A DNA stretch of 64,000 nucleotides. Source: Eubacterium ruminantium. Its GTDB lineage: Bacteria; Bacillota; Clostridia; Lachnospirales; Lachnospiraceae. How positions within the stretch are numbered: position 1 is the stretch's first letter; each line of letters opens with the position of its first letter. The DNA lies in contig NZ_FUXA01000008.1 of NCBI RefSeq assembly GCF_900167085.1, positions 179,702 to 243,701 on the forward strand, read 5' to 3'. Of the stretch, positions 1 through 8,834 are shown one piece after another. The notes below the pieces were generated by a model. It was given only the letters and a program-made list of their open reading frames with translations, was not told where the DNA came from and did not search any database. A program made the position numbers and the translations under genes.

Positions 1-2
1 TG

Positions 3-1400
3 AATGTTGCTTTCCAGGTTAAGTCTGTTTCAGGTGCTTACTGGAGAGGAAATGAAAAGCTTGATCAGCTTCAGAGAATTTATGTTTATGTATATCCTGA
101 CAAGAATGCACTTAAAGAGCATCTTGCATTTATTAAAGAAGCTATGGAGCGCGACCACAAGAAGATCGGACCTGAGCAGGAACTTTTCATGTTCGATGAG
201 TCTGCACCGGGTATGCCATACTGGCTTCCAAGAGGTTTCAAGCTTTACAATGCTATGCTTCAGTTCTGGAGAGGAATTCATGAAGAGCATGGTTATCAGG
301 AAATCCTTGCACCTGTGATCAACCACAAGAGACTTTGGGAGACATCAGGACATTGGGGACATTATAAGGAAAATATGTTCCTTGTAACAACAGCAAATGT
401 TGATGAAGAGACAGATAAAGAAGTTATAGATACAGATGTTCAGTACGCTATCAAGCCTATGAACTGCCCAAATGCTATCAACGTATATAAGAACGGACTT
501 CACAGCTATAAGGAACTTCCGATCAGATACAGCGAGACACAGGTTATTCATAGACGTGAGAAGAGCGGTGAGTTAAATGGTCTTTTCCGTGTACAGATGT
601 TCCATCAGGACGATGATCATACATTCCTTACAGAAGAAATGATCGAATCTGAAATCGGAGATATCATGGATATCGCAAAATATATCTATGAAACATTTGG
701 TCTTACATATGCAGCAGAGCTTTCTACAAGACCTGAAGATTTCATGGGTTCACCTGAACTCTGGGATGCTGCCGAAGCATCATTAAAGCGTATTCTTGAT
801 AAGAAATACGGCGAAGGAAATTATGAGATAAATGAAGGCGACGGAGCATTTTATGGTCCTAAGATCGACCTTAAGATGAAGGACTGTCTTGGACGTGAGT
901 GGCAGATGGGTACTATTCAGCTTGACTTCCAGCTTCCGCTTAACTTTGATCTTAAATATATTGCAGCAGACGGAACACAGAAGAGACCTGTTATGATCCA
1001 CAGAGCTATCTTTGGTTCATTTGAAAGATTCATCGGTATACTTATCGAGAACTTCAAGGGTGCATTCCCATTCTGGCTTTCACCATATCAGGTAGGAATC
1101 GTTCCTATCAGAGAAGAGCATAATGAATATGCAAAGAAAGTTGAGAAGGCTCTTCGTGCAGCAGGAGTAAGAGTTGAAGCTGATTACTCTGATGAAAATA
1201 TGAAGAACAAGATCAAGGGATTCAAGAAATATAAGGAGCCATACATCCTTGTTCTCGGTGATAAGGAAGCTGAAGAAGGAACTGTTTCAATCAATATCAG
1301 AGGAAATAAGCAGGCAAATGGTGTTCCTCTCGATAAATTTATAGAAGCATGTCGTGAACTTAATCTTAATCATTCACTCGATATTACGGAGGAATTTTAA
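3..1400 (+). CDS. thrS: Threonyl-tRNA synthetase, 5'-truncated by window edge
   Basis: Charges tRNA-Thr with threonine in the cytoplasm. The reading frame is open from base 3, so the window holds about 465 C-terminal residues. The N-terminal TGS/editing part lies upstream; the first visible residues include the VSGAYWRG segment that precedes the catalytic core in ThrRS. Class II motifs are visible: the motif-2 region with the Zn-ligand-type sequence KPMNCPNA, then FRVQMFHQDD, and motif 3 in VMIHRAIFGSFERFIGILIE. The last ~100 residues form the anticodon-binding domain (VGIVPIREEH onward). A short gap of 5 bases separates the stop from the next gene, so they are probably cotranscribed. Identification is secure. 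Confidence 0.96.
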   Translation, partial: NVAFQVKSVSGAYWRGNEKLDQLQRIYVYVYPDKNALKEHLAFIKEAMERDHKKIGPEQELFMFDESAPGMPYWLPRGFKLYNAMLQFWRGIHEEHGYQEILAPVINHKRLWETSGHWGHYKENMFLVTTANVDEETDKEVIDTDVQYAIKPMNCPNAINVYKNGLHSYKELPIRYSETQVIHRREKSGELNGLFRVQMFHQDDDHTFLTEEMIESEIGDIMDIAKYIYETFGLTYAAELSTRPEDFMGSPELWDAAEASLKRILDKKYGEGNYEINEGDGAFYGPKIDLKMKDCLGREWQMGTIQLDFQLPLNFDLKYIAADGTQKRPVMIHRAIFGSFERFIGILIENFKGAFPFWLSPYQVGIVPIREEHNEYAKKVEKALRAAGVRVEADYSDENMKNKIKGFKKYKEPYILVLGDKEAEEGTVSINIRGNKQANGVPLDKFIEACRELNLNHSLDITEEF

Positions 1401-1405
1401 TCTAA

Positions 1406-2191
1406 ATGGGGTTACAGTTAAAAGGTGATCCGGAGGAGATTGATAAGATTCTGAAAAGTTCTGAAAATGTTTATTACTTCGATGATGCAGGCATTGATGA
1501 CACGGAAGTCGTCAGCCTGTATTCTCGAGCAAGACATGTCAAGGATGAGTATGAATTTCAGTATGAGACAACATTTACCAGAGAAAAAGAAGTTGTTTCA
1601 GGAATGAGAACTTCCGCAATATATGTTGGGATATGCATAGCGGTTTATGCATTATATATTATAGTGGAAATGCTTTTTTTCAGAGCTCCGGAACTTATTA
1701 CAACATGGAGATCAATACTGGCGGTAATTCATGTAATACTTATGTTTTTTGTATTCTTAGTAACCGTATGTATTCTTTTGCCATGCTCGATAAATTTTCT
1801 TAAGCAGTGTTATATGTACTTTCTTTATACGGGGAAGGCAAAAAAATGGGACGATGCCAGAGATAAATATCACACCATTAATATTAATGATGAGAGAGAA
1901 TTTCTCAAAAGAAAATTAAGTGATTACGAAAGACTTTTCGGTGAATTTGAAAAGATCGATAAAAGCAGAACAGCTCTGTTTCATACGAAAGAAGAGCAGT
2001 TACAAGTTAATGAACTTGTAAAAAGTATAAACAAAAATACAATAGATGAAATGCACCGGTTTATAAATCATATAGATTACAAGGCACCTAATTATGTCGA
2101 TAAAAAAGATATAAGCGGATGGTGGGCGCTTCTTAATGCGGCGATAGTGCTTGCTATAGCTTTTTACAGCCTTGCAAGCGGAATGTTATAA
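1406..2191 (+). CDS. Unrecognised integral membrane protein
   Basis: I do not recognise a family for this 261-residue protein. The first ~70 residues are hydrophilic and acidic. Two membrane segments follow around residues 73-92 and 101-130, then a charged, helix-rich loop with many Lys/Glu (about 140-235), and a last membrane segment within the final 20 residues (WWALLNAAIVLAIAF). The start lies 5 bases after thrS; a GGAGG sits about 13 bases upstream, inside the end of thrS, which suggests translational coupling. The layout, a coiled loop between membrane anchors, would suit a scaffold or sensor, but no function can be assigned. Confidence 0.7.
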   Translation: MGLQLKGDPEEIDKILKSSENVYYFDDAGIDDTEVVSLYSRARHVKDEYEFQYETTFTREKEVVSGMRTSAIYVGICIAVYALYIIVEMLFFRAPELITTWRSILAVIHVILMFFVFLVTVCILLPCSINFLKQCYMYFLYTGKAKKWDDARDKYHTININDEREFLKRKLSDYERLFGEFEKIDKSRTALFHTKEEQLQVNELVKSINKNTIDEMHRFINHIDYKAPNYVDKKDISGWWALLNAAIVLAIAFYSLASGML

Positions 2192-2363
2192 CTTAAAGAG
2201 GTCTTACTCGGAATACCACAAAATTCGGCAATTTGGGATAAAACCTAAGTGCTGGCGGTTGAATAAAAGTGAAAAATATTATATAGTATAGGTAGTATTA
2301 TTTAGCCGAAGGGGAACGGCTTTTGGGGTTGATATATAATGTATTTCATAGGGAGAGTTGTGT

Positions 2364-5300
2364 ATGGGTGGTAGAAAAAGATTAGCTCTCTTTGTTGGAC
2401 AGCCGGAGGAAGATTTTCAGAGAAGATTTATAGAAGGGTTTGCAAAAGAGGCATTCGAATTCGGAATGGATGTCTGTGTGTTTTCTATGTTTAAAAAGTA
2501 TCAGGATACAGCCTCGCGTGAAAAGGGGGATTCCAATATTTTCACGTTGGCTAATCCTGATTTTTTTGATGGGATTGTTATTCTGAAGGATACGATACAA
2601 TCGGAGGATGCTGCCGAAGAACTGGAGCAGCGTATTAAAGATACATATGATAAACCTGTACTGGTTGTTGATAAAGAAAGTAAGTACTTTAAGAGTGTAT
2701 ATATAAATGGTTATGATCCTATGGTTCAACTTACGAATCATCTGATTGAAGATCACGGTGTCAAAGACATTGCATTTCTTGCGGGAAAAAGCTGGCACCG
2801 ACATTCAAATGAAAGGCTTTCTGCATTTCTTGAATCCATGAGAAGTCATAAATTAAATGTTACGGATGACAGGATCATCGAAGGTGATTTCTGGTATACC
2901 AGTGGTGAACAGTGCTTGCTTTCTCTTATAAACAGCAACAAACCGCTTCCGGAAGCCATTATCTGTGCAAATGATCAGATGGCTATAGGGCTTTGTAAGG
3001 CACTGACTGACAGAGGTTACAGAGTGCCGGAAGACATTTTGATTGTAGGTGCGGATTCTATTATAGAGGGACAGACAAGTCCTAGGAGCCTTACTTCATA
3101 TCTTTCACCGGCGTCGGAGCTTGGTGCATTTTCGGTTGAATGTCTTTTTGATCTTAAAGCAAAGAGATTACTCAGAAAATTTGAGGGAAAATCCCGGGCC
3201 CTTTTCGGAGAGAGCTGTGGCTGCTTCAATAAAAATATGCCTACATACAATTTGAAGAGAGATGAGTGGGATACAGACATTTCCTCGGAAGGATTTGAGT
3301 CTGTAAATAATACCATGTTCGAGAATCTGCTGCTTCAAACCAATATAAATGATTACATCAGTTCTGTATATTCATATGCTTATCAGATAAAAGATGCTGA
3401 CTGTTTCCATCTTTGTCTTGTAAGCAGCCTCAAATATCTTAATCAAAATGAGGTTTATATACCTAAAAATGAAGGCTATCCGAAGAAAATGGTACATGCC
3501 ATAAGATATAACAGGAATAATCTCGACAACCTCGTAAGCATGGATGATACATTCGAGACGTCAGAAATGCTTCCTGATATCTATGTGCGAAAAGATGAGC
3601 CATATATTTATTATTTCAATCCTGTATTTTTTGAAGACAGATGCTTTGGTTATGCAGTGGTCGGTTTCTGCAACAAACCCAAAACCTATGACGAGAATTA
3701 TCGCAGATGGATCAATTTAGTTTCCGGAGGTCTTGAGGTTCTGAGGCGACACAGTACCATGGATATGGTCAAGGAGCAGATCTATAAGCTCAGAACCGGT
3801 AAGTTCATGAAGACCAGCGAGGTCTATGAGAATCTAAGTACTGATGATAAGAAGAAATACGAGACAGTCAAAGATATACTTGATAATAATCTTCTAAAAT
3901 ATAACTTCCAGCCGATAGTAAGCGCTGTGGACGGAAGCATCTATTCTTATGAAGCATTGATGCGTTCTACAACCAGAGAACCTATACCGCCACTGGTTAT
4001 CCTTAAGTTTGCCGGTATGATGGACAGGTTGTCGGATGTTGAGACTGCTACGTTCAGAAATGTTCTTAATATTATTGAAAAAAGTAAACAAAAAATAAAT
4101 GGTGCCAAGATATTTATCAACAGTATTCCGGGCATAAGTGTCAAAGATATTGACGAACTTGAGAAAAATCTTTCCGAGCATTGTGACACCGTTGTTGTGG
4201 AACTTACTGAAGAAGCTGAACTTTCGGAAGAAGAACTTGATAATCTCAAGGAATTCTATGAGAGAAATAATATCGAGATTGCCATAGATGATTATGGTAC
4301 GGGATATTCAAATGTCAGTAACCTGCTTAGATATGTTCCGAATTACGTTAAGATTGACAGAAGCCTTTTGAGTGATATTCAAAATAAGCCGCAGAAGGAG
4401 CATTTTGTAAGAGAGATCATTAACTTCTGCCATGATAACGGAATCAAGGCTCTGGCAGAAGGCGTTGAAACATCCGAAGAATTGAGAACGGTAATTCATT
4501 TGGGAGTTGATCTTATCCAGGGATATTATACTGCGAAACCTGCAGAGAATTTTTTGGAACACATAGATGAGAAAAAGATAAGCGAGATCAAATCATATCA
4601 TCAGGAAAGAAGCGACGGTAAGGTGAAGAGCATCTATGTTGCCGGAAAGACTAACAGAATTTCACTTCTCAACCTTTCAAATGATGGATGCACCGATATC
4701 GTTATCGGCCGCGAAGGCATGGTATATAATGATGTAACGATTGTTGGCATGCCATCTCATAAAACTGATATCCATATCAGGATCGAGCCGAGGTATTCCG
4801 GAAGAGTAACACTGGAAAATGTTTATCTTTCAAACGTTAAGAACAGACCATGTATAGAGGTTGGCGAGCATGCAGAGCTTGTGTTGGCTATTGAGGGTGA
4901 TAATATTCTTGATAATGCCGGAATCATGGTTCCGGAGTCGTCAAAATTTACGCTTGAAGGAAATGGAAATATGACCATTACGCTGAATAGTAAAGACTAT
5001 TTCGGCATAGGAAATGATATGAAATCCCGACATGGCGAACTGAGATTTTTACATGCCGGAAAGCTTAACATATACGGATACGGAACCAACGGAGTCGGAA
5101 TCGGTTCCGGTCTTGGAGGAGTAATAAAAATTAAAGGCGGTCAGTTCGGAATCACACTTAACGGTATAAAAAGTGTTGGTGTGGGTAATCTTGAAGGACA
5201 TACGGATTGCCTTGTTAAGAGTTGTGCATTCGAGGCTGAACTCTCTGTATCTAAGGGAGTCGGAATCGGCTCTTTAACTAAAGATGCCCTGGTAAGAGTG

Positions 5301-5711
5301 GAAAAAACTTCTGTAAAGATAAACGGAGATGCCAAGGAATTTGTAGGAATGGGAACCTTAGGCGGAGAAGTCGGAGAAGTATTTATCAATGATTCTTATG
5401 CCGAATTTAATATAAGAAGCGAGAATTCAACATGTATGGGTGCATATAATGCCTCATCAAAGATCGATATTGAAATTGCATCACTAAGGGCGGAATCAGT
5501 AGGTAAGGAGGCTTTTATCTTCGGAGGAATCAATGGTGATACAGAGGTATCTGAGGTATCTCTTATCAGTGTTGATACAAGAATAGAGCTTCATAATGCC
5601 ATTGGCAAAGATTCTATGATTGAAGATGATAAATTCAAGATTGTTAACGGTAAGTTTAAGGTTATGGTTAACGGAGAAAGAATTGAACGTGAACTGATTT
5701 ATAAATTCTGA
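2364..5711 (+). CDS. LacI-type sensor / EAL phosphodiesterase / beta-repeat fusion protein
   Basis: Probable c-di-GMP phosphodiesterase of about 1115 residues. ATG 2364 is chosen over TTG 2358 because GGGAGAG lies 6 bases before it. Residues ~1-300 resemble a LacI/periplasmic-binding sensor domain (ICANDQMAIG, PEDILIVGAD) but there is no HTH and no signal peptide, so it should sense a ligand in the cytoplasm. Residues ~510-730 are an EAL domain with YEALMR, ELTEEAEL, DDYGTGYSN, VKIDRS, AEGVET and QGYY, so key metal and catalytic residues look intact. Residues ~750-1110 are glycine-rich repeats (FGIGND, VGIGSG, VGVGNL, VGIGSL, VGMGTL) suggestive of a beta-helix. The middle part (~300-500) may be GAF-like. 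The three-part architecture is unusual. Confidence 0.85.
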   Translation: MGGRKRLALFVGQPEEDFQRRFIEGFAKEAFEFGMDVCVFSMFKKYQDTASREKGDSNIFTLANPDFFDGIVILKDTIQSEDAAEELEQRIKDTYDKPVLVVDKESKYFKSVYINGYDPMVQLTNHLIEDHGVKDIAFLAGKSWHRHSNERLSAFLESMRSHKLNVTDDRIIEGDFWYTSGEQCLLSLINSNKPLPEAIICANDQMAIGLCKALTDRGYRVPEDILIVGADSIIEGQTSPRSLTSYLSPASELGAFSVECLFDLKAKRLLRKFEGKSRALFGESCGCFNKNMPTYNLKRDEWDTDISSEGFESVNNTMFENLLLQTNINDYISSVYSYAYQIKDADCFHLCLVSSLKYLNQNEVYIPKNEGYPKKMVHAIRYNRNNLDNLVSMDDTFETSEMLPDIYVRKDEPYIYYFNPVFFEDRCFGYAVVGFCNKPKTYDENYRRWINLVSGGLEVLRRHSTMDMVKEQIYKLRTGKFMKTSEVYENLSTDDKKKYETVKDILDNNLLKYNFQPIVSAVDGSIYSYEALMRSTTREPIPPLVILKFAGMMDRLSDVETATFRNVLNIIEKSKQKINGAKIFINSIPGISVKDIDELEKNLSEHCDTVVVELTEEAELSEEELDNLKEFYERNNIEIAIDDYGTGYSNVSNLLRYVPNYVKIDRSLLSDIQNKPQKEHFVREIINFCHDNGIKALAEGVETSEELRTVIHLGVDLIQGYYTAKPAENFLEHIDEKKISEIKSYHQERSDGKVKSIYVAGKTNRISLLNLSNDGCTDIVIGREGMVYNDVTIVGMPSHKTDIHIRIEPRYSGRVTLENVYLSNVKNRPCIEVGEHAELVLAIEGDNILDNAGIMVPESSKFTLEGNGNMTITLNSKDYFGIGNDMKSRHGELRFLHAGKLNIYGYGTNGVGIGSGLGGVIKIKGGQFGITLNGIKSVGVGNLEGHTDCLVKSCAFEAELSVSKGVGIGSLTKDALVRVEKTSVKINGDAKEFVGMGTLGGEVGEVFINDSYAEFNIRSENSTCMGAYNASSKIDIEIASLRAESVGKEAFIFGGINGDTEVSEVSLISVDTRIELHNAIGKDSMIEDDKFKIVNGKFKVMVNGERIERELIYKF

Positions 5712-5739
5712 CATAAGAGGTCTATATACGCCAAATACA

Positions 5740-5768
5740 TTGAAAAAACAGTAAATAAATGCTATATT
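5740..5768 (+). promoter_or_regulatory. Candidate sigma-A promoter of cysE
   Basis: TTGAAA (5740-5745) and TATATT (5763-5768) are separated by 17 bases in the 183-base gap before the serine acetyltransferase gene. This is a match by eye to the vegetative consensus; no start site is known. Confidence 0.5.
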
Positions 5769-5894
5769 ATCAATATATTTACATGCGGGCAGAGTATGCC
5801 GGTTTGACGAAATTATGATACAAAATTCATGACGATGTATATAAGGGTTTAAATTGGGCAAAATATTTGACCGCTGCATTGAGAGGATAGCAGT

Positions 5895-6839
5895 ATGAAA
5901 GAGGATAGGTTAAAGACTGAAGTTAAGAATATAGTTGAAAATATACTGGATGATTATAAAAAGGGAAGAGATATTGATGCTCAAAATGTTCACGGACAGC
6001 CGGACAAGGATGCTGTCGTAGATATTTTGAATAAGATCATTCATATCATTTACCCGGGATATTACAGAAGTAAGGTCTATAAGAGTTATGATGATAATAA
6101 CAGAATATCGGTTCTTATAGAGGATGTAATATATAATCTTAAAAAGCAGATTCGAATAGCATTACAGCATAGACTTGATTATATTGCAAAAAAGGAAGAG
6201 GCTGAAAAGAATGAAGGTTTTGTCAGTGGCATTTTTGACTATGAAGAGTTAAATAATACTGCTGAAGAATTGACTATTGCATTTTTTAAGACTATTCCAA
6301 AGATAAGGGACTATGTTGATACGGATGTACAGGCTACATTCCAGGGTGATCCGGCTGCATTTGATAAAGAGGAAATCGTTCTTTCTTATCCGGGACTCAG
6401 AGCGACTACCATAAATCGTATAGCTCATGAGTTATATCTTTTAAATGTTCCTCTTATTCCAAGAATAATGACAGAGTATGCCCACAGCAGAACGGGTATT
6501 GATATTCATCCGGGTGCAACACTTGGAAAATATCTTATGATCGACCACGGAACAGGCGTTGTTGTCGGTGAAACATCAATAATCGGTGAACATGTAAAAA
6601 TATATCAGGGCGTTACTATAGGCGCTCTTTCAACAAGTGCCGGACAGGGACTGAGAGGTGCCAAGAGGCATCCTACCATTGAAGATAATGTAACTATTTA
6701 TTCGGGAGCATCTATTCTTGGTGGAGAAACCGTTATCGGCAAAGGTGCTGTGATAGGAGGTAATGCATTTATCACATCATCCATAGCTCCGGGAGCAAGA
6801 GTAAGTATCAAGAATCAGGAGCTTACGATTAAAGAATAA
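5895..6839 (+). CDS. cysE: Serine O-acetyltransferase (long EpsC/CysE form)
   Basis: Transfers acetyl from acetyl-CoA to L-serine, the first step of cysteine synthesis. The protein has 314 residues: a helical N-terminal half (~1-170) and a left-handed beta-helix of hexapeptide repeats (~190-300). Visible hallmarks are HSRTGIDIHPGA, the catalytic-type DHGTGVVVGET stretch, YQGVTIGA and GAKRHPTIEDN. The length fits the ~310-residue serine acetyltransferase EpsC form common in Firmicutes rather than the shorter E. coli CysE. The start is preceded by GAGAGGATAGCAG. It lies just before the polysaccharide locus but is likely a separate unit; no T-box leader was seen. Confidence 0.93.
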   Translation: MKEDRLKTEVKNIVENILDDYKKGRDIDAQNVHGQPDKDAVVDILNKIIHIIYPGYYRSKVYKSYDDNNRISVLIEDVIYNLKKQIRIALQHRLDYIAKKEEAEKNEGFVSGIFDYEELNNTAEELTIAFFKTIPKIRDYVDTDVQATFQGDPAAFDKEEIVLSYPGLRATTINRIAHELYLLNVPLIPRIMTEYAHSRTGIDIHPGATLGKYLMIDHGTGVVVGETSIIGEHVKIYQGVTIGALSTSAGQGLRGAKRHPTIEDNVTIYSGASILGGETVIGKGAVIGGNAFITSSIAPGARVSIKNQELTIKE

Positions 6840-6876
6840 TTATCCGGTAAATTATCCGGAATCTATGAAAAAAACT

Positions 6877-6966
6877 TATGAAATAAAACTAATGAAAAAC
6901 ACTATGAAATTATTATGAAATAAAACTAATGAAAAACACTATGAAATTATTATGAAATAAAATTAT
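6877..6966. repeat. 37-bp tandem repeat upstream of rfbF
   Basis: Two full copies of a 37-base unit (6877-6913 and 6914-6950) and a partial third (6951-6966) stand head to tail between cysE and rfbF. Each unit begins TATGAAATAAAACTAATG. The copies are identical by eye, suggesting recent duplication by slippage. Confidence 0.9.
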
Positions 6967-6984
6967 GAACAGGGAGAAATGCTT

Positions 6985-7764
6985 ATGAAGGTTGTATTAC
7001 TTGCAGGTGGTTTCGGAACCAGAATTTCCGAAGAATCAGAATATGTACCAAAGCCTATGATAAAAATAGGAGGCATGCCTATACTCTGGCACATAATGAA
7101 GGAATATTCTTATTATGGATTCAATGACTTTGTTATCTGTGCGGGTTACAAGCAGCATATTGTAAAGGAATGGTTTGCAGATTACTTCCTTCATACATCT
7201 GATATAACATTTGATTTTACAGAAGGCAATAAGATGATCGTTCATGATCAGCATGCAGAGCCATGGAAGGTTACGGTTGTTAATACCGGACTTTATACCA
7301 TGACTGGTGGACGTATCAAAAGGATACAGAAATATATCGGTAATGAGCGCTTTATGATGACTTACGGTGATGGTGTGTGTGATGTTGATCTGCGAGAACT
7401 TCTTAAATTCCATGAATCACATGGTAAGATGGCTACACTTACTTCTGTCATAATTGAGCAGCAGAAAGGTGTTCTCGATATCGGGGGCGATAATGCTGTT
7501 CGTTCTTTCCGTGAGAAAAATGCGCTTGACGGAAGTCCTATAAATGCAGGTTATATGGTATTTGAACCTGAAATCTTTGATTATATCGAAGGCGATGATA
7601 CTGTCCTTGAGAGAGATTCTCTCGTAAAACTTGCTGACATGGGACAGCTTATGTCATATAAGCATAATGGTTTCTGGCAGTGTATGGATACCAAGAGAGA
7701 AAAGGATCTCTTAGAGAAGATCTGGGAGAACGGAGAAGCTCCTTGGAAAAAATGGAATGATTAG
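6985..7764 (+). CDS. rfbF: Glucose-1-phosphate cytidylyltransferase
   Basis: Makes CDP-glucose from CTP and glucose-1-phosphate, the entry to CDP-3,6-dideoxyhexoses. The protein (about 259 residues) opens with VVLLAGGFGTRISEES, the nucleotide-binding signature of sugar-nucleotidyltransferases, followed by KPMIKIGGMPILWHIMK. Later TYGDGVCDVDL and INAGYMVFEPEIFDYIEGDDT are typical of RfbF. ATG 6985 is preferred to ATG 6979 because AGGGAG ends 8 bases before it. Partner genes rfbG and rfbH lie downstream in this window. It is the first gene of the polysaccharide run. Confidence 0.95.
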   Translation: MKVVLLAGGFGTRISEESEYVPKPMIKIGGMPILWHIMKEYSYYGFNDFVICAGYKQHIVKEWFADYFLHTSDITFDFTEGNKMIVHDQHAEPWKVTVVNTGLYTMTGGRIKRIQKYIGNERFMMTYGDGVCDVDLRELLKFHESHGKMATLTSVIIEQQKGVLDIGGDNAVRSFREKNALDGSPINAGYMVFEPEIFDYIEGDDTVLERDSLVKLADMGQLMSYKHNGFWQCMDTKREKDLLEKIWENGEAPWKKWND

Positions 7765-7781
7765 GATAGTTGGTGATCGAT

Positions 7782-8834
7782 ATGTCTGAAAATGAGATGA
7801 CGCAAGAGACAAAAAGTATACGCAAAAAGGTAAGTGTTCTCATACCATGCTACAATGAAAAAGAAAATGTTGTTCCTATGAGCGAAGCCATAGATAATAT
7901 TTTTAAAACAGAATGTACTGAGTATGATTATGAGTTGCTATTTATAGATAACTGTTCAAAAGATGGTACAAAAGAGCTTCTCAGAGGTATAGCCGAGAAG
8001 AATAAAAATGTTAAAGTTATCTTTAATGCCAAGAATTTTGGACAATTTAATTCTCCTTATTACGGTATTCTTCAGACTACAGGAGAATGCACTATTTCTA
8101 TGTGCTATGATTTTCAGGATCCTGTAGAAATGATACCAAGATTTCTGGAAGAATGGGAAAAGGGCGCAAAGATCGTTTGTGCTATAAAAACCACAAGTAA
8201 AGAAAATAAAATAATGAGATTCTTCAGAACATGCTATTACAAGATGATAAAGAAAATGTCTGAAGTTGAACAGATTGAGCACTTTACGGGATTTGGTCTT
8301 TATGATAAGAGTTTCGTAAATGTACTGAGAGACCTGAAGGATCCTACGCCATTCATTCGAGGAATAGTAGCGGAGCTTGGTTTTAAGAGAGTTGATATTC
8401 CTTATGAACAGCAAAGAAGAAGAGCAGGAAAAACACATAATAATTTCTACTCTCTTTATGATGCTGCCATGCTCAGTTTTACATCTTATACCAAAGGTGG
8501 ACTGAGAGTTGCGACATTCCTTGGATTTTTATTTGCTATTGCAAGTATGACCATCGGCCTTATTTATCTGATCTTAAAGCTTTATTATTGGGACAGATTT
8601 GTTGCCGGTATGGCGCCTATCCTTATAGCGGTTTGTATATTCAGTTCTATGCAGATGTTCTTCATAGGTTTCCTTGGAGAATATGTAATGAGCATCAATA
8701 AACGAATAATGAACCGACCCCTTGTTATAGAGGAAGAACGTTTGAATTTCGAGAATGATAAGGATAGTAAAGAAAAAACGGAAAAAGAAAACATTTCAGA
8801 TAAAAATGTAAGTGGTGAAGGAAATGAAGATTAG
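7782..8834 (+). CDS. GtrB/DPM1-like family 2 glycosyltransferase
   Basis: Probably moves a sugar from a nucleotide donor to polyprenyl phosphate at the inner membrane face. The GT2 fold starts with VSVLIPCYNEKENV; LLFIDNCSKDGT, CYDFQDPVEM and RRRAGKTH match the GtrB/dolichol-phosphate-mannose-synthase type. Two membrane segments near residues 245-265 and 275-300 follow, as in GtrB. The C-terminus (last ~40 residues) is highly charged. ATG 7782 is chosen over upstream TTG/GTG because GGTGA precedes it by 5 bases. Its end overlaps the next gene by 11 bases, indicating coupling. The sugar it transfers cannot be read from the sequence. Confidence 0.88.
   Translation: MSENEMTQETKSIRKKVSVLIPCYNEKENVVPMSEAIDNIFKTECTEYDYELLFIDNCSKDGTKELLRGIAEKNKNVKVIFNAKNFGQFNSPYYGILQTTGECTISMCYDFQDPVEMIPRFLEEWEKGAKIVCAIKTTSKENKIMRFFRTCYYKMIKKMSEVEQIEHFTGFGLYDKSFVNVLRDLKDPTPFIRGIVAELGFKRVDIPYEQQRRRAGKTHNNFYSLYDAAMLSFTSYTKGGLRVATFLGFLFAIASMTIGLIYLILKLYYWDRFVAGMAPILIAVCIFSSMQMFFIGFLGEYVMSINKRIMNRPLVIEEERLNFENDKDSKEKTEKENISDKNVSGEGNED

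Noticed and set aside
2221..2330. Riboswitch upstream of the EAL gene (AGCCGAAGGGGAACGGCT hairpin)
   Set aside because: Only a short 5-bp stem is present; no c-di-GMP aptamer core was recognised.
6877..6966. 37-bp repeats as part of a CRISPR array
   Set aside because: The units are directly adjacent without spacers and no cas gene is present.
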